Positions 23,630 to 36,988 of a stretch of 64,000 nucleotides of DNA are shown here, piece after piece. The notes under the pieces are model-generated. The model did no database searches and was not told the origin of the DNA. It was given only the letters and a program-made list of their open reading frames with translations. The DNA comes from Rotaria sp. Silwood1 (Eukaryota > Rotifera > Eurotatoria > Philodinida > Philodinidae). The translations under genes and the position numbers were made by a program. The stretch lies in contig CAJNOP010000002.1 of NCBI GenBank assembly GCA_905250075.1, forward strand, positions 501,867 through 565,866, read 5' to 3'. Position 1 is the first letter of the stretch, and the number at the start of each line of letters is the position of its first letter.

Positions 23630-26600
23630 ATGTTGTTGTTGAATATGTCTATAAAAGAAGAAATAGTTAAGTTAGGAAATGAACGTGAAAATTGAACTAA
23701 TTGATCTTATATATCTGTTTGAGAATTTTTTTTCGTTTCTCTTATTTGAATTCGACCAACAAAAAATTTCTTTCTTTCAATTAAGAAAACATTAACCAAT
23801 AGTTCGTCATTTTTTTCTTTTCGTCAATTTCTTTGCCTATTTTGAATATCATCAACAGCTTGAAAAGAAAAAAAAAGATACATCCTTTAACGATGACAAA
23901 ATTATGTGCTGGTGCAACACAAACTGGAACAAATCACACATTTGAGAGCATACATTAGATCATTGAAGAAAATGTGTTAAAAACATTTTTTTTTTTAAAT
24001 AAAAGTTTTTTTTTTCAAATACTAAAGTAACAATCGTTCTGCAAAATCTATAGTTCGGTTTATTCACATGAAATTTATCTATTCGAATCAATACATGATT
24101 AATGATCATTAAATGAATAGATAATCCTCTTTTCATTTCTTCTAATGATGATTCAATTAAAATTATTGTCAACGAGTACATGAGCGTTACAAAAAAATTG
24201 TTAGGTTTCTAAATCATGCTGATGTCAAACTAATCTTCTATATTGTATGAACAAGTACTTCACGTTAAGATTTTGAGTCTTGTTAACTTTGAAAACAAAT
24301 AGAAAACATCAAAAATGAATAATAACAAATGTTTTGTAATTTGATTGCTGAATAATCTTATCAGAAAATATTTCCAGATGTCAAATCATTTTTCGAACAA
24401 AATGATCAAGTAATATAGAAGTCTAGGATCACGTGAAAAATCGATTCTTGAGTTCGATTTTGGTACATATAAAGTTTGCAATAGGATTAGTTCATTGTGC
24501 TAGTTATAACTTTTCTTGTTATCTCCTATCGTGAAATATTCAAAATTCATTTATGTTTAAAAGTAACATATGGCTCGAGAAGGCAAATAGTAGAACATCT
24601 AACACTTACACAATCAACTAATCTCATTAAGAACTTTGTTCATGCAAAATTTGAGGTCAAAAGCCGTTTTTTTTTTTTAAGTGGTCACAACTTGTTGATA
24701 GTTTAATTTCAACAACTTAAGAATGAATGTCAAGGAAATCAAATCATTCTAGACTTTTGCTGTTTAGTTATTCTTATTAAAAAACACCGTTTGGATTGAA
24801 AGGCGATTTGACAACTAGAGAAGTTCTCTCTTGAGAACTAAGAATTAATTGCTTTTTTTCAAAAGTCACGTAACCAAGTATTTTTTTTTTGTGCAATTTT
24901 CAATAAACGATTTTTATTTTCGGAAACCTTAGCACTACAAACAAGAAAAACTTGAAAACAAATTGACACTTTTTTTTCATATTATCAAATATGTCACATC
25001 TAACTCTATTACACTTCATTAGTCAACGATGAACAATCAGTCTAGTTGTTCGTTAATTGAATATTTATCTGTTCTACATTGACATAATAGCTTTTTTGTC
25101 AACAAGCTGTGTACAGATATAGAAATTTCCTTTTATTGACGATTTTCATTAAGTTCAAATAGGAATACAATCTGGTGTATATATAGATGTATTTCGTCTT
25201 CATTTGTTCCTCTTTCTAATGAGTGTGAATCGCCGTTTGATGCTGTGTATTATGTCAATGATTGAAATACTCATTGTATATGTCGATGACTTTCTCAGCT
25301 TTATATATATATTTATGTGAAAGAAGCATAGATCACGATCATGATATAACTTTGTTGAAAAGCAGCTATATTTTGAAAAGAAAAATAATGCATCACGCTA
25401 ATAATGTTTCATGTTTTTCAACATTTGTAAACAAAAATTACTATGCAAAAGATATATGTCTTTATTAAAATATGCATGCATAGAAAACATTAGTGAAAAT
25501 TTTACTTTGATGTATCATTAATCAGTCTATGAAAATGGATTGAATATGTTGTTACTGTCTTCATGATAATGAATAAAGGAAAAAAAAAGAGAATATTTTA
25601 TTGAGAATATTTAAAACTTTTAAAAGATATATGTATATATGAGTCATATTCATAATATTAGTCCATATTATGAAAATTCTTTAGGTTATAAAAAGTTTAC
25701 TGAATTGTATCAGAACGGAATAGACGCAGGTGATTGTTAATCATATACTCTATGAAAGTAGGAAACTGTTTCTTTGATGAATTCTTCTCAAGAGCAAAGG
25801 CATATATGAAAAAAAAAAAACAACCTTTTATTCATTATAATTGATGGAATCTCTTCATTTATATCTGATAGTGACTGTGAATGTCCTATATTTACGAAAT
25901 TATAAGTAAAAATAAATATATCTTTATAAGTTATCGAGTATTTTAAACTCATAATGGAAAATATCATTTTATAGAGCACTTTTATGAATCACTAGACGAA
26001 GTATTGTGATGTAATCATGTTAAATACGATAGAGAATCAAGATCATGAGATAAGTAATTTGTGCTGTGATGAATTTTCGAACGATATGCTTTTCTGCAAC
26101 AGTCATATTGTAGATTCGAGATAACTGGTTTTGATTTTTACACGTTATAAATACGACTTTTGATTGTTTTTAATGTAATACAAAGCACGTTTATCGTAAC
26201 TCGTAACTTTTCAGAGGAATACATCAAAAGTTCGAAATTGAAAACTAAGATCGTATTTGTTGAAATGTTTTACGGATTGTATTGTTTATCAGCTGAGAAC
26301 AATAATGTTTATTTGTTCTATCACTTTTGTTTTAGCCGATGTTCATTATCGTTTATGTTAGAGAAAAGATATATTATTTAAAAATTTGTTAACAGAAAAG
26401 AGTGATCATATTGTTTTCCGACTTTATAAAATATGGTTTTACAGATCGTTCCAGTTAAAATATATGTTGCTAATATTCAAGAAATAAATTGTCATTTGTG
26501 AAAAGAAAAATGTTTTTACACATGCTGATTATATGAAAGTTTCTTTGATAAGAATAAAAACATACGATAGCGAATAAAAGAATAAACTGAATATCGCAAT

Positions 26601-28878
26601 AATTTAGATAAAGAATCTCACGAAGGAAGTTCTGCAACTGTCTAGTCGTTTCTGAGTCTAGACTGTGTACATTATTGAGACAAAAATGAGCTATAAATAC
26701 TCCGAAAAAAGTTCATGTACTTGGTTTATTACTATAAAGATATTGCAATTTTGCGAAATATTTTTGATTTACTAGAACATCAAATGAGCTGATTTATATG
26801 AGTGATGTAAACGTTACATTATTACTATAGTTGTATCTGAGAATAGAAACGACAAAAAGACTTGACATTTTCACAAAAAATTACGCTCGGTTTACTGTCT
26901 TTTTGAAAAGTTTCAAGTCTAAATTCGAAAATCCGTTTTTCTATTATCACGTCATTTATTTAAAAAAATATCTCTACATCATTATTAATCATGTTGATAT
27001 CATTACAAATCATCGGCAAGTTATTGCAATATTTTGGACATCGAAAAACTTTTTTGTTTGACAAATGTATACAACGAAACTGTCAGTGTATTTTTTTTTG
27101 AAGAAGACCATTTATCGGTCTTGTGTTAGAATTATTGTTATCCTATTGAATAATTCATTGTATTTAAACGATAAATGAGAAATCAATGACTCTAACATAA
27201 ACCTGCTTTACATCGATTTTCACAACTTGACGATCGATCCATTTGTCATCTACCTAATGCAAAGCAAAGTACGGCACTTATATTGACCTGTACGAGTTTT
27301 TTTCATACTATTGTACTTCCTTGACGTAAACACCAATAGTTCGTATTTCGTATCACGATGTTCTTAAGAATTCAAAGTTAGAAAATATTCATACCAATGC
27401 AAGAAGAAACTAACAAAATTTTAGCCGCATCATACATTTTCTGATCTGTATTAAGAAGGTTTATACTTTCAGGAAGAAATTGGCAGAAAACGTAAATTTT
27501 TGTGAATCTATTTTTTTTTTGTATCAAATTTTGTAGATAATTAACACGAAGATAACGACAATAGCTAAATTAGGTAGAGAATCAAACGATCAATCCTTAA
27601 TATTTATCAGAAACATGTTGATAGAGTTCTCATGATAGAAAGTTTTGCCATGGTTACTTATCAGTTTCTTTCGAGTTTCGATTCACTTAGTATTCTAGAC
27701 GTAACTTCACTGATTAGAGCTACGAAAAAAGAAGTTCATGCCCGTTAATTGCAAATAACTTTTCAAGAAAAGTGATTTTCACTTAATCGTACTAGCTAGA
27801 AACAATTATTCGTTATTTACGAGATATTGGTTTCTCAATATTCCATATTCAAGGTTTTGAACTGCATTTTGCAGTCGAGAAAAATTCTACTACTCACTAG
27901 TTGGTTTAATCCATTTACAAAGTATTGGGTAATATTTTGTTGTGTTCTCGTTTTAATCAAAAACAAAAAGAAATACTGGTATCGACAAGAATTTATTTAA
28001 TTAAAATAGAAAAATATAATTTTTTATTCATACATGACATTTTAAGTTTAAAAATTATATTTATTCAAATTTTTGCGGTCCACTAAAAACAAAAAACAGG
28101 TCTATTTTTAGTTTTTATGGACGATAGAGATTGTATGTGTTCGGTTTACTACATGGATAGACTTTGACTCTCTCTCATTTTTATTTCTTACTTATGCTCG
28201 TGTCATAACTTAATTGACAACAAGCATTTTAACACGTGACTTAGTAATGTAAAATGCGGTGAGAGATATGAATCAGCGTCGAATGCATTCATTGAAACAT
28301 GTCTTGATTTTACGAAAACACCAGAAAAATTAATTGCTATAAAAATATATTAAATCAGTCTGCGTATTCTCGTATATATTTTATATTTATGAAAAATGAG
28401 TTTCACACGAACGATGTCACTACATTATAGTAACGTTTTGATAACAGCAAGCTAGTAAGTGCAATAGTTCTGTTTACGAACAATTCAAATACAAGATGTC
28501 GCTAAGATTAACTTCTTCATTTTAGCTGATCAGAAAAATTTAATATTATAAATAACCGATATCAGTGATATATATGATATGCTGTGAATATCAACTTTTC
28601 AAAATGAGTTTTATGTTAAGTGTAGTAGTAAGTTTCCAGTTCGATTTGTATTTGATGATTCATGCATGTAGGATCACTCAGTATTTGAGTCAATCAAAGG
28701 AAAGACAAGCAAAAGAAAAGAGAAGCAGAGCGAGAGAACTGCAATATATGGTAACACAAATGCACGTGACAATAAACAGAGAGAAAATGATGTACTCGTT
28801 CACTTCTTACATAGTAGAGAGTGCATATTGACAGACGAAATTCAAAATAAACGTTTTATTATTATATTAAGATTTGCA
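23630..28878. other. gene-poor stretch upstream of the homeobox gene
   Basis: More than 5 kb with no ORF that shows codon structure, splice support or a known motif. It is strongly AT-rich with scattered poly-A/poly-T. It lies upstream of the homeobox gene (reading left) and of the stefin-like gene (reading right), so developmental regulatory DNA would be expected, but I can point to no specific site. Confidence 0.5.
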
Positions 28879-29497
28879 ATGTCGTTAACAGTTGAATTAC
28901 CAGATACAAAAATCAGAACAGAGGGTGTTGAACAAAGGTAGATTATATTTTTTCTTTTGTATTTAACTAATTTTTCTGTTTATTTCAGTACACCTCAATC
29001 AGATATTCCATCATTGGTTCCAGTTACACCCGCTGCACGAGAAATATTCGAATCTGTAAATATATAAAACTAACATTTTCTTTTTTGATTGAATATTGTT
29101 GTTGTTTTTTTTTGATTGTTTTAGTATAGAAATGTTGTTGAATCCAAGGCACAAAAATGTAAGTGTAAACATAAAGATGAATAAAAGAATCAAACTATTG
29201 ATCGTTGTTTTTTATTTTATTTTTTTGAGATTATCCAATGCCGGCTACATTTCAAATGGTTCCTTTGAGAATGTCTATTATGGATATTGATGGAGTTAAA
29301 ACATATTTTTTCAAAGTAATTTTAAAATATTTTTTCACTTTAATTATTTATTCCATATATAGGTTCGTGTTCCGAATAATAAATTTGTTAATGTACGGGT
29401 TAGATTGTCTGGTAAAGCTGAATCTCGAGACAATCAAGTGGCTGTTGAGTCACGTGCTAATGGTAATGTCGATGAAAATATTACTAAAATGTTCTAG
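28879..29497 (+). CDS. small stefin-like (intracellular cystatin) protein
   Basis: Five exons, 28879-28937, 28989-29055, 29125-29158, 29230-29315 and 29363-29497, join in frame to 126 residues. The middle reads REIFESYRNVVESKAQKYYP, then a strand pair around DGVKTYFFKVRV and NNKFVNVRVRL. This layout resembles type 1 cystatins (stefins): an N-terminal helix, then a QVVAG hairpin followed by TNYFIKV, then a strand with a YVHLRVF-like sequence. In stefins the hairpin blocks papain-like cysteine proteases in the cytosol. Here the inhibitory loop reads SIMDIDG instead of QxVxG, so inhibition may be weakened or altered. There is no signal peptide. The exon structure is convincing and supports a real gene; the family assignment is by pattern only and moderate. 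A polyadenylation signal follows at 29672. Confidence 0.55.
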
Positions 29498-32400
29498 AAA
29501 ACAAACATTTTATTAATATAAACACAAAGAAAGATATATATAGTTAGGGTGAATTATTTTCTTTTTTTTTTCAACTTTTGTCTTCGTTTTATTTATGCAG
29601 TGTCATCTTTTCCTGTTATTCATTTTGATTTTTGTCATGTGTTTGTAGATTAACAGAAAATCAAGCATTAAAATAAAAATAAGGCATATATTTTATTCAA
29701 TCAGTGTATAGATTGTAATAATAAATATTGTCCTTATAGATTATATTGAATAACTATGCAAGATAATATATGAAAAAAAGAAGAATCTTGAAGATATAAA
29801 ATGTAGATCTGTTCTTCAATCATATGCAAGAATACTACTGGGGTAATAGTGTATTGGATAACTAAATCTTGGGAATATCGCAGATTGACACCTTGGGACT
29901 ATTAATCATATTCAAGCTATATGTTTGTCGTTCTTGTTCATTTACTTACTGTTTTTTTTAGTATATTCCCATTAGAATCAAATGTCAGATTTGATATTTC
30001 ATCAAAAACAGTGGATCTGTATTGAGAATCTTCGAAAAGATTTTTTAAATTATAACACATAAACATTAACTTTGTATCAAATGAACGTTTATTTACTATA
30101 GATATCGAAAAAAACAATCTGATTTTTTATATGAACAGTGTGAGTTTCCACAGGGATATATAGAATTAGTCTTGTCGCGAAAAGACCAAAATTATCGGAT
30201 TGATCTATGTCTGTCAGAAACGAATCAAAACTAAAAAATGTGACTTTTCTCAGGTTGAAGCGATTATATTTCTTTATCTTGTCATTTCTGTGCTTGGACT
30301 AAACGCTGCATAGATTATATTCCATTGTATTTGTGTCGTCTTCCTTCTGCTCGTGTTTTTGAATAAGAAGCATATTGGCATATTTTAGCAGATTTGAATT
30401 AATTCTTTTCTCTATATATTATGAGTCCTTAATTTGATGTTCCTCGGTGAATTTTGGTTCTAGACCTCCAGCTTAACGAGGGAATCTGTTCAGCTGTCCC
30501 TCTTCTCATTTCAATGATTTTTTGTTTATAGATATTGCATAGTGTTCTAATACAAACTCTGAAAGAATTTGGATTTCTATTCAAACTTAACTTAGCTATC
30601 GAGTTTTTAATATGCCTACTTTCTGCACTTCAGATTTTCGAAAAACTTATATTTTCGAATTTTGATCTGAAATTTTGCGCATATAGATTGGTGAATTAGA
30701 GTAAATTCTTTGACTAGATTCAGGATTGTTGAACAAAGTCTCTTCGAGATATTCAGCTTCCAAAAAAATGCGTGTTATATACATTATTCAAAAAAAGAAT
30801 TTTGAAATAGATTTTTATATTCTTTTTGTATTGTTCAGGAAAAAAGTTCTTTATTCAGACGTTTTAGTGATGATCAGACTATCTTCTTCAGTGTAGAAAT
30901 TACAGCAAAAACAACAGACAAATATGCATAGTTTTTTTCTTTTCTTTCTCATACTAGTAGGAAAACAAAATAGTAAACTGGACAAGAAATGACAACTAGT
31001 CATCATCTTCTTTTTCTTTACCACTATTAGAAAGAAAAGAAAAAGGTCTATTTATAGTTATACTTGTTGTTGTTGTGGTAATCTCTACATTGGATAAGAT
31101 AATCCGATGATGAAACAAACGTCTGGATAAAGCTGTTTTTCTTGGCTGTCGATTAGAAATGAAAACAAATCTTTATCTTGTCACGAACTTTATTAAACAT
31201 AAGTGTCTATAATAATCATATGTCTGATGTAGCAAAAAATTGAAATGTGATTGTCAGTGAGCATTAATTTAAAAGGTTTTTTCAATCAAAGTTTTTCATT
31301 TTATTCAAATGTGTTGTCCTTGATGAAATTGTTTGTTTATTCTAATAAATACTGTTTCATTTGCTGAATTATAACTTAATCGATACGAAATTAAATATCT
31401 TTTTACTACTGGTATATGTTAACTAATATGCGATAGAACAGTTTTTGCAACAAAGTGTTACTCTATTTAACGGCATAATTGGATCCTAAATTAATTAAAC
31501 ATTGTTTTTGGTTGAAACAGGTAATATTTGAGCAAGAAATTTTGTGCTATGCATATTCTTTTTGAGTCCATGTGCAAAGAGAAAAGTTAAAAATAAAGCA
31601 TCTCTAAAAACTGTTCTTATTTACATAGCCAGTATTTATCGATTATTTTGGAACATATATAAAATTATAGTGATTTGAAAAATGAAATTTTATACAACGC
31701 AAACCTTTATAGAAACATCATTCATCATCTCCAGAAAACATCTATGACTTCAATTCTTATACATTATTTGCTTGAATAATATTACTAACATATTTACTCT
31801 CGTTGAGACAAAGTAATGGTTTGCTATAAAAATCAAGATTAAATTAAACTTCGTATAGATGAATAATTGAAAATAGAACTCTCCAGGCTATAAAATTCAT
31901 CAGAAAACATGTTTTTTTATATTCTTTTCTTTTCTAATATGAAAAATCTCATAGAAATTAAAAATTAATGTTGCTTAAAGTTTAATTTGCTAGAAATTTT
32001 TTACAAGTATCTGATTTCTGCCTAGTTTCCTTTCTCAAATTATCTATGAAAAAAAAAAGATTTAGTCTACAAAATTTTTAGTGGAGACATTACTTTTTTT
32101 CAATCAAAAGAAAACTTTTGATAACTTTGGAATCTGATCATGTGATTTAATAGAGTTTGACAGTCTTGACAAAGACTTTTCCAGTACATGTTATTTTTGA
32201 ATATAGATTAAGAGTAGCAAAAAAAAGTAGAATTAAAACAACTATTTAACAACGTCAGTCTACAACTCATACTTGTGAACATAAAACCGAGGTGCCTCGA
32301 GGCCGTCAAGATTGAAGAGTCGATCCTTGTTGCGAGGGATAGATGGAGAAAAAAAGCGACGAAAATCATTCAGTTTTGCTGGGGAACAACGAAAATTTTT

Positions 32401-33982
32401 CAAGATTGTAGGTCATCCGTAAACATAAGATGCATCGACGTACATAGATATAGTAAAGCATCAAATGAAAAATTCATTTTCACATTGATTAGATATTGCG
32501 TTATTTTTCTGTATTGATTTTGTCTATGTGCATTAGATGGTAAAACAACATGCATTTGACACAGATATCAATATCATTAATATTTTTCAATCATATAAAG
32601 TGAATATAATGATGAAATCGATGATGTAAGCGTAAATCGATCGTTCAAAAAGAAGCTGAGTTCACTTATTTACACACTAGATGGACTCTTCATTTTTGAA
32701 TTATAAATAGTATTAATAAAACAATGATTGAAAATTTTTTTTTTTACAAAAAAGCTAAGCCTTCATATTTACTAAATATCTAGATAGATACATTTCGAAC
32801 ATGTTTATATTTATATAATTTAATATGTTGTCCACAAAATGAAGAACTATACTAAAACGATTGATTTCTTTTATTTAGTTTTTCTGACTTCATGTGTTAT
32901 AATCTCTAACGGTATACAAGTTACCAGTAATGTATTGCGTGGGTTATAAGAATAATCATTTCCTGAAAAAAGTAAAAGTTTCCTTGTTCTTAAGATTCTC
33001 AAGTTTTTTGGTAGCAATTATCTTAGTAGCACCTTATAATCGTATGTAAGAAATAAAAAGAAAGACATTCATTTATGATATTTATTTTGATATATAAATT
33101 CCCGCTTAGTATTATATTTCCTATTCAGTATAAGAAATACATAGGTGTATAGATACATCAGAGATCTCAATAGGTTGAAATGTTTTTTAATAGAAGAACC
33201 ATTGTACAGGACTAGGCAGATTCGATATTACGATGGACACCCATTGATCCAGTCTTAAGTAAAATATCAAATTTCCAATATATGTTATGCATTTCAACAA
33301 AATTTGAAAACAATAAGTTTTATAGTCAACAAAATGTTCTTGTCTAGCTTTTCTCGTTTATCGGCAAATACTTTTTTCTAAAACTACTTCTACTGCACTG
33401 TCTCAGTCATCAATTTTTGTTAACACTTGGTCTTCTATTATTGTTGCTTGTTCATCATCACATAGGAAAGCGTATAAACATCCGAACGGATCTAATTTCT
33501 TTTGAAACAACCATCATCGACAAAGACTGTTATTAAAAATGAAAAAGCAAACACATTTTTATGTTGAAAAGTTTTAAATCAGAGAATAATAGCGGATTCG
33601 AGATAATTGAAAGTTTTGAAAGTCATCAAATATGTTACCAAATATATGTTCATGCATCAATTACTAGTACCCAAAATATACTTGTTCATTCATATGTTAT
33701 ATATTTGTCGAATACAATTAAATGAGTGAGCCATGGATGAGCCATTTGTTAAGAAACAATCATGTGTTTGGCTGGCTTTCGTAGGCTCAGTGCACCGCAT
33801 TGTGATCTCTGTTAGATATACTAGTGATTGATTTGTTTTATTCTAATTAAGTTTTTCTGATTATTGTTGCGTCCAAGGGCAAGATACAAAGATGCCAGTT
33901 ATTTATATTTTTGCTAAACAAACCAATTGCTTCACGACCAAAACTTGAACAAAAATTAACTATAAGGGAACAATAAGTTCGG
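29498..33982. other. AT-rich stretch without a recognisable gene
   Basis: About 4.5 kb. It holds AATAAA at 29672-29677 downstream of the stefin-like gene. Near 32270-32420 there is a locally GC-richer patch with the small palindrome GAGGTGCCTCGAGGCC. An ORF at 32275-32517 (+) covers it but matches nothing I know. No repeats or splice-supported exons were found. Confidence 0.5.
29672..29677 (+). promoter_or_regulatory. polyadenylation signal AATAAA
   Basis: A canonical hexamer 175 bases after the stop codon of the stefin-like gene, on the same strand. It is the first good match downstream and is therefore the likely 3' processing signal. Confidence 0.45.
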
Positions 33983-34490
33983 ATGACAGACATTAATAAT
34001 AGTTCGAATCAATGATCTGACAATATCAGAGCCAGTCCCTCCAAACAAAACCTGTTCATACGTACATTATCATCTAAAACTTTATTGAAGTAAGATATCG
34101 GCTTATTCTTAATTTCCATAATTTCGAATTTTTAATGTTTAGCAAAGAACAAGATCTATATAGTTCAGCACTTGGTCAAGCTTAACAACAATAATTACGA
34201 ACGATCGTCCAACGACAACCATTATAAGTTATTCAATGAACTATGCGTAACTTTGGTAGCTCGTGTTATTGGTAACAAATTCAACAACAAGCCATAAGAA
34301 TTTTCTTAAAATCTAATTGATCTAAGAGTTGAGTTTTTATTAATATATATTTGCAGTCAAATAGAATAATGCTTATGAATCACAACCTCAATCAGTGTTC
34401 AGTTATTTTATCACCGGAGGAGATTATAATCTACAAGTTCGACAAAGAACTGTTCGTTCTATGTCAAGACCAGTAAAAACTAGTTATGGT
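33983..34490 (+). pseudogene. possible decayed gene fragment, family unknown
   Basis: Several readable pieces follow one another on the plus strand but are separated by stops and frame changes: KEQDLYSSALGQA near 34145-34185, NNNNYERSSNDNHYKLFNEL near 34187-34245, and SYFITGGDYNLQVRQRTVRS near 34400-34460, ending at TAA about 34486. AG acceptors precede two of the pieces (34141 and about 34357). The pieces are polar and coherent, unlike random AT-rich translation, so I suspect a dead gene. I do not recognise the family, and chance is a real alternative. Confidence 0.25.
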
Positions 34491-34869
34491 CAATAACAAT
34501 CAGATATTACAGCAATCAACAATATGAAACTCTACGAAACAATTTAGCTTCTACGTTCTATCCATGTGCAACGACCAGTACAAAAAACTCGATAATTTTT
34601 CATATAATAGCTAGTATATAAAATCTATACAACTCAAAACGATTTGTCCTTGTTTTCAATTTTTAAAATCATCTAAACATAATTTATCAGTTCTTTCGTG
34701 ATTTTATTATTCTGTAGTTTGTTTTTATAGCAAAGCATTATCGAGAAAAAAAACAAAAGCCTAAACGAAAACTAAATTAAAACATATTTACAAAAGTAAA
34801 AGGAAAACGAAACGAGAATAACTAGATGATAGAAAATGTTTAAAATGTTTACAGTTTGAAATATTAATC

Positions 34870-36988
34870 TCAAAAATGTTTTTCAAGTTTTGTTTTTTGT
34901 AGGAAATCGATTCCTAAACGATGAAGTGTTTGTTGAAGATTTTCACCTTAAAAATAAGTATTTATATATAAATAATATTCATTCTGATTTAACTAACAAT
35001 ACCTGAATTCATATAAAATGGTGTAACATTTTCTTCTACTAAAACATCTTCTTCTGGACCATTTTGATTAATATGAATAGGTGATATTGATGATGCTTGA
35101 CGAATTCCTACGTCTTCTTGTTCTTGTTCGATATGTTTAAGATTTTCTTCTATTTGTTCGTTATGTTCAATATTATTTTGTTCTTGTTGATATTCATCTG
35201 TTGTTGGTAATTCATAATCTGTACCTGTAGCAACATTATTTGTCATTTCTGAAATAAAAGATCCTGGTGGATTCTAAAATAATTACAATCAAATGAAGAA
35301 AATTTATTAATTAAAAAAAAATATCATTTTACCAGATCTTCAATAACACCAACAGCTCGAGCTTGTTGTATGACAAGATTAGGATCATATAATTGTGAGC
35401 CATAACGTTTTAAATATGTTTGTGGATCTTCACGAGTAACATTTTGTTTTTGAAAATTTCGAACAATTTTTGCTTGAACTGGTTCATAACTGAAAAGAAT
35501 AAAAAGAAATATAAATTTTTTCGAAAAAATAAAAAAAAACAAACGTTATGATGACATTTTTTGGTTGTGAATGTTCTTTAGAAGTTTTTGGTACACGTTG
35601 TACAATAACTTTACGTTTTTGATTCAGTATTTCATAGGGTAACCAACGTTCAATAATAATATCACGTGGTTTCGGTGGTAATGGTGGTAAACGTTCAATA
35701 ATAACAGCTCGTGGTGGAGCTGGCTCAGGTGGTAATTGTCTACAAATTGTTTATAACGAATAAAAAAAACATCTAGAAAGATTTGAAATTTTCTATTTAC
35801 CGTGTTATCACTTTTGTTGCAAGTGTTGATGGAAGTGGTGGTGGTTTCTCCCGAATAATAAGTGGTGGTGGCGTTTTTGGTGGACTTGGACGTTCTAAAA
35901 GAAAAAAAATGAAATGACAAAAAAAAGTAAAATAAACAAAAGTAAATAAATCAATTTACGTTTAATAACCAGTGGTGGAAGTGGCGAAGGTTGTGGAGCA
36001 CGTACCTAAAAGCAAATCAGATTGAGTGTTTGGAATGAATTCGTATTTTTTTTGTAATCTACTTCTTTGATAATAAGTGGACCAGCATTAGGAATTGGTG
36101 GTGGTTGTAAAAATCGAACAATTATGTTTTGTTTATAAGTTACAGAATGAGAACCTTTACGTTGAATTATTTGAGGATTTGGATCATAAAATATTTTCCC
36201 AGGTGAAGCTAAAATTTTTTGTTATTGATAAAACAAAAAATAAAATATGATTATTTACTTGAATTATCTTGATCAGGATCATTATTATTTAATGGCAATG
36301 AATTAAAATCTTCTTTATCAGTAATTACATTCATTGTTGATGTATTTATTATTTCATTAGGAATTGGTTCAGATGCTAACGGAATTTCATTTGAATTAAC
36401 GGCATCAATTGGTATTGTATCTAATTGTGGTGTTGCACGAATATTTAAACCAAGATTTGGCACATTTGTTGTCATTGGTGGTGGAATGGTCTCATATTCT
36501 TGTTGTTGTTGTTGATGACGATGATTTTCAAGTAACATATCGGGATTACTTGATGAAACATTTGATGTTCTATGTATTGATTTATTACTTAATATTGGAT
36601 GTGTTGTATTTAATTGTTTCGTACCATTATAATTTTCAAAAGGTGATATAAAACTTTGTGGCATTGTATTATATAAACCTGTACTATAATAATCAAAATT
36701 ACTTGATTGTGTCATTGGCAAAGTAGATGGCATTGAATTTAAATCAATATTTTGATCAAAATTTGTTAATTCACCCATAGTGAACATATCTGGTGTTGGA
36801 TAAAAAAGTGGTGTTTGATCTTGATTAAAAAATTTATTTTCAGGTGTTAATAATTGAGATTCAAATGCCGTTATTGTTTCGGTTGGTGTTGATATATAAT
36901 TACCAGCTGTACCTAACACTCCACCACTAGCAGCTTTATTAACTTCATCAAGAATACGTTGAATTGTGGGATCTTCCAATATAGCCAT
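34870..36988 (-). CDS. proline-rich protein with PPxP-VIIER repeats, function unknown
   Basis: Eight exons in consistent phase: 36988-36259, 36208-36063, 36005-35960, 35894-35801, 35739-35545, 35489-35333, 35273-35003 and 34946-34870, giving 571 residues. The first 240 residues are Asn/Ser/Pro-rich and low in complexity, with a poly-Q. A middle block repeats a unit of the form PPxPPP-VIIxR: QPPPIPNAGPLIIKE, PSPLPPLVIKR, TPPPPLIIREKPP, PPRAVIIERLPPLPPKPRD, IIIERWLPYEILNQKRKVIV. A compact charged segment follows (YEPVQAKIVRNFQKQNV, then DPQTYLKRYG and VIQQARAVGV). The C-terminal part is Glu/Gln-rich. There is no signal peptide or membrane segment. Similar VIIER-type proline repeats occur in cytoskeleton-like invertebrate proteins as far as I recall, but I assign no function. 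Repeats begin at exon starts, hinting at growth by exon duplication. Confidence 0.8.
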
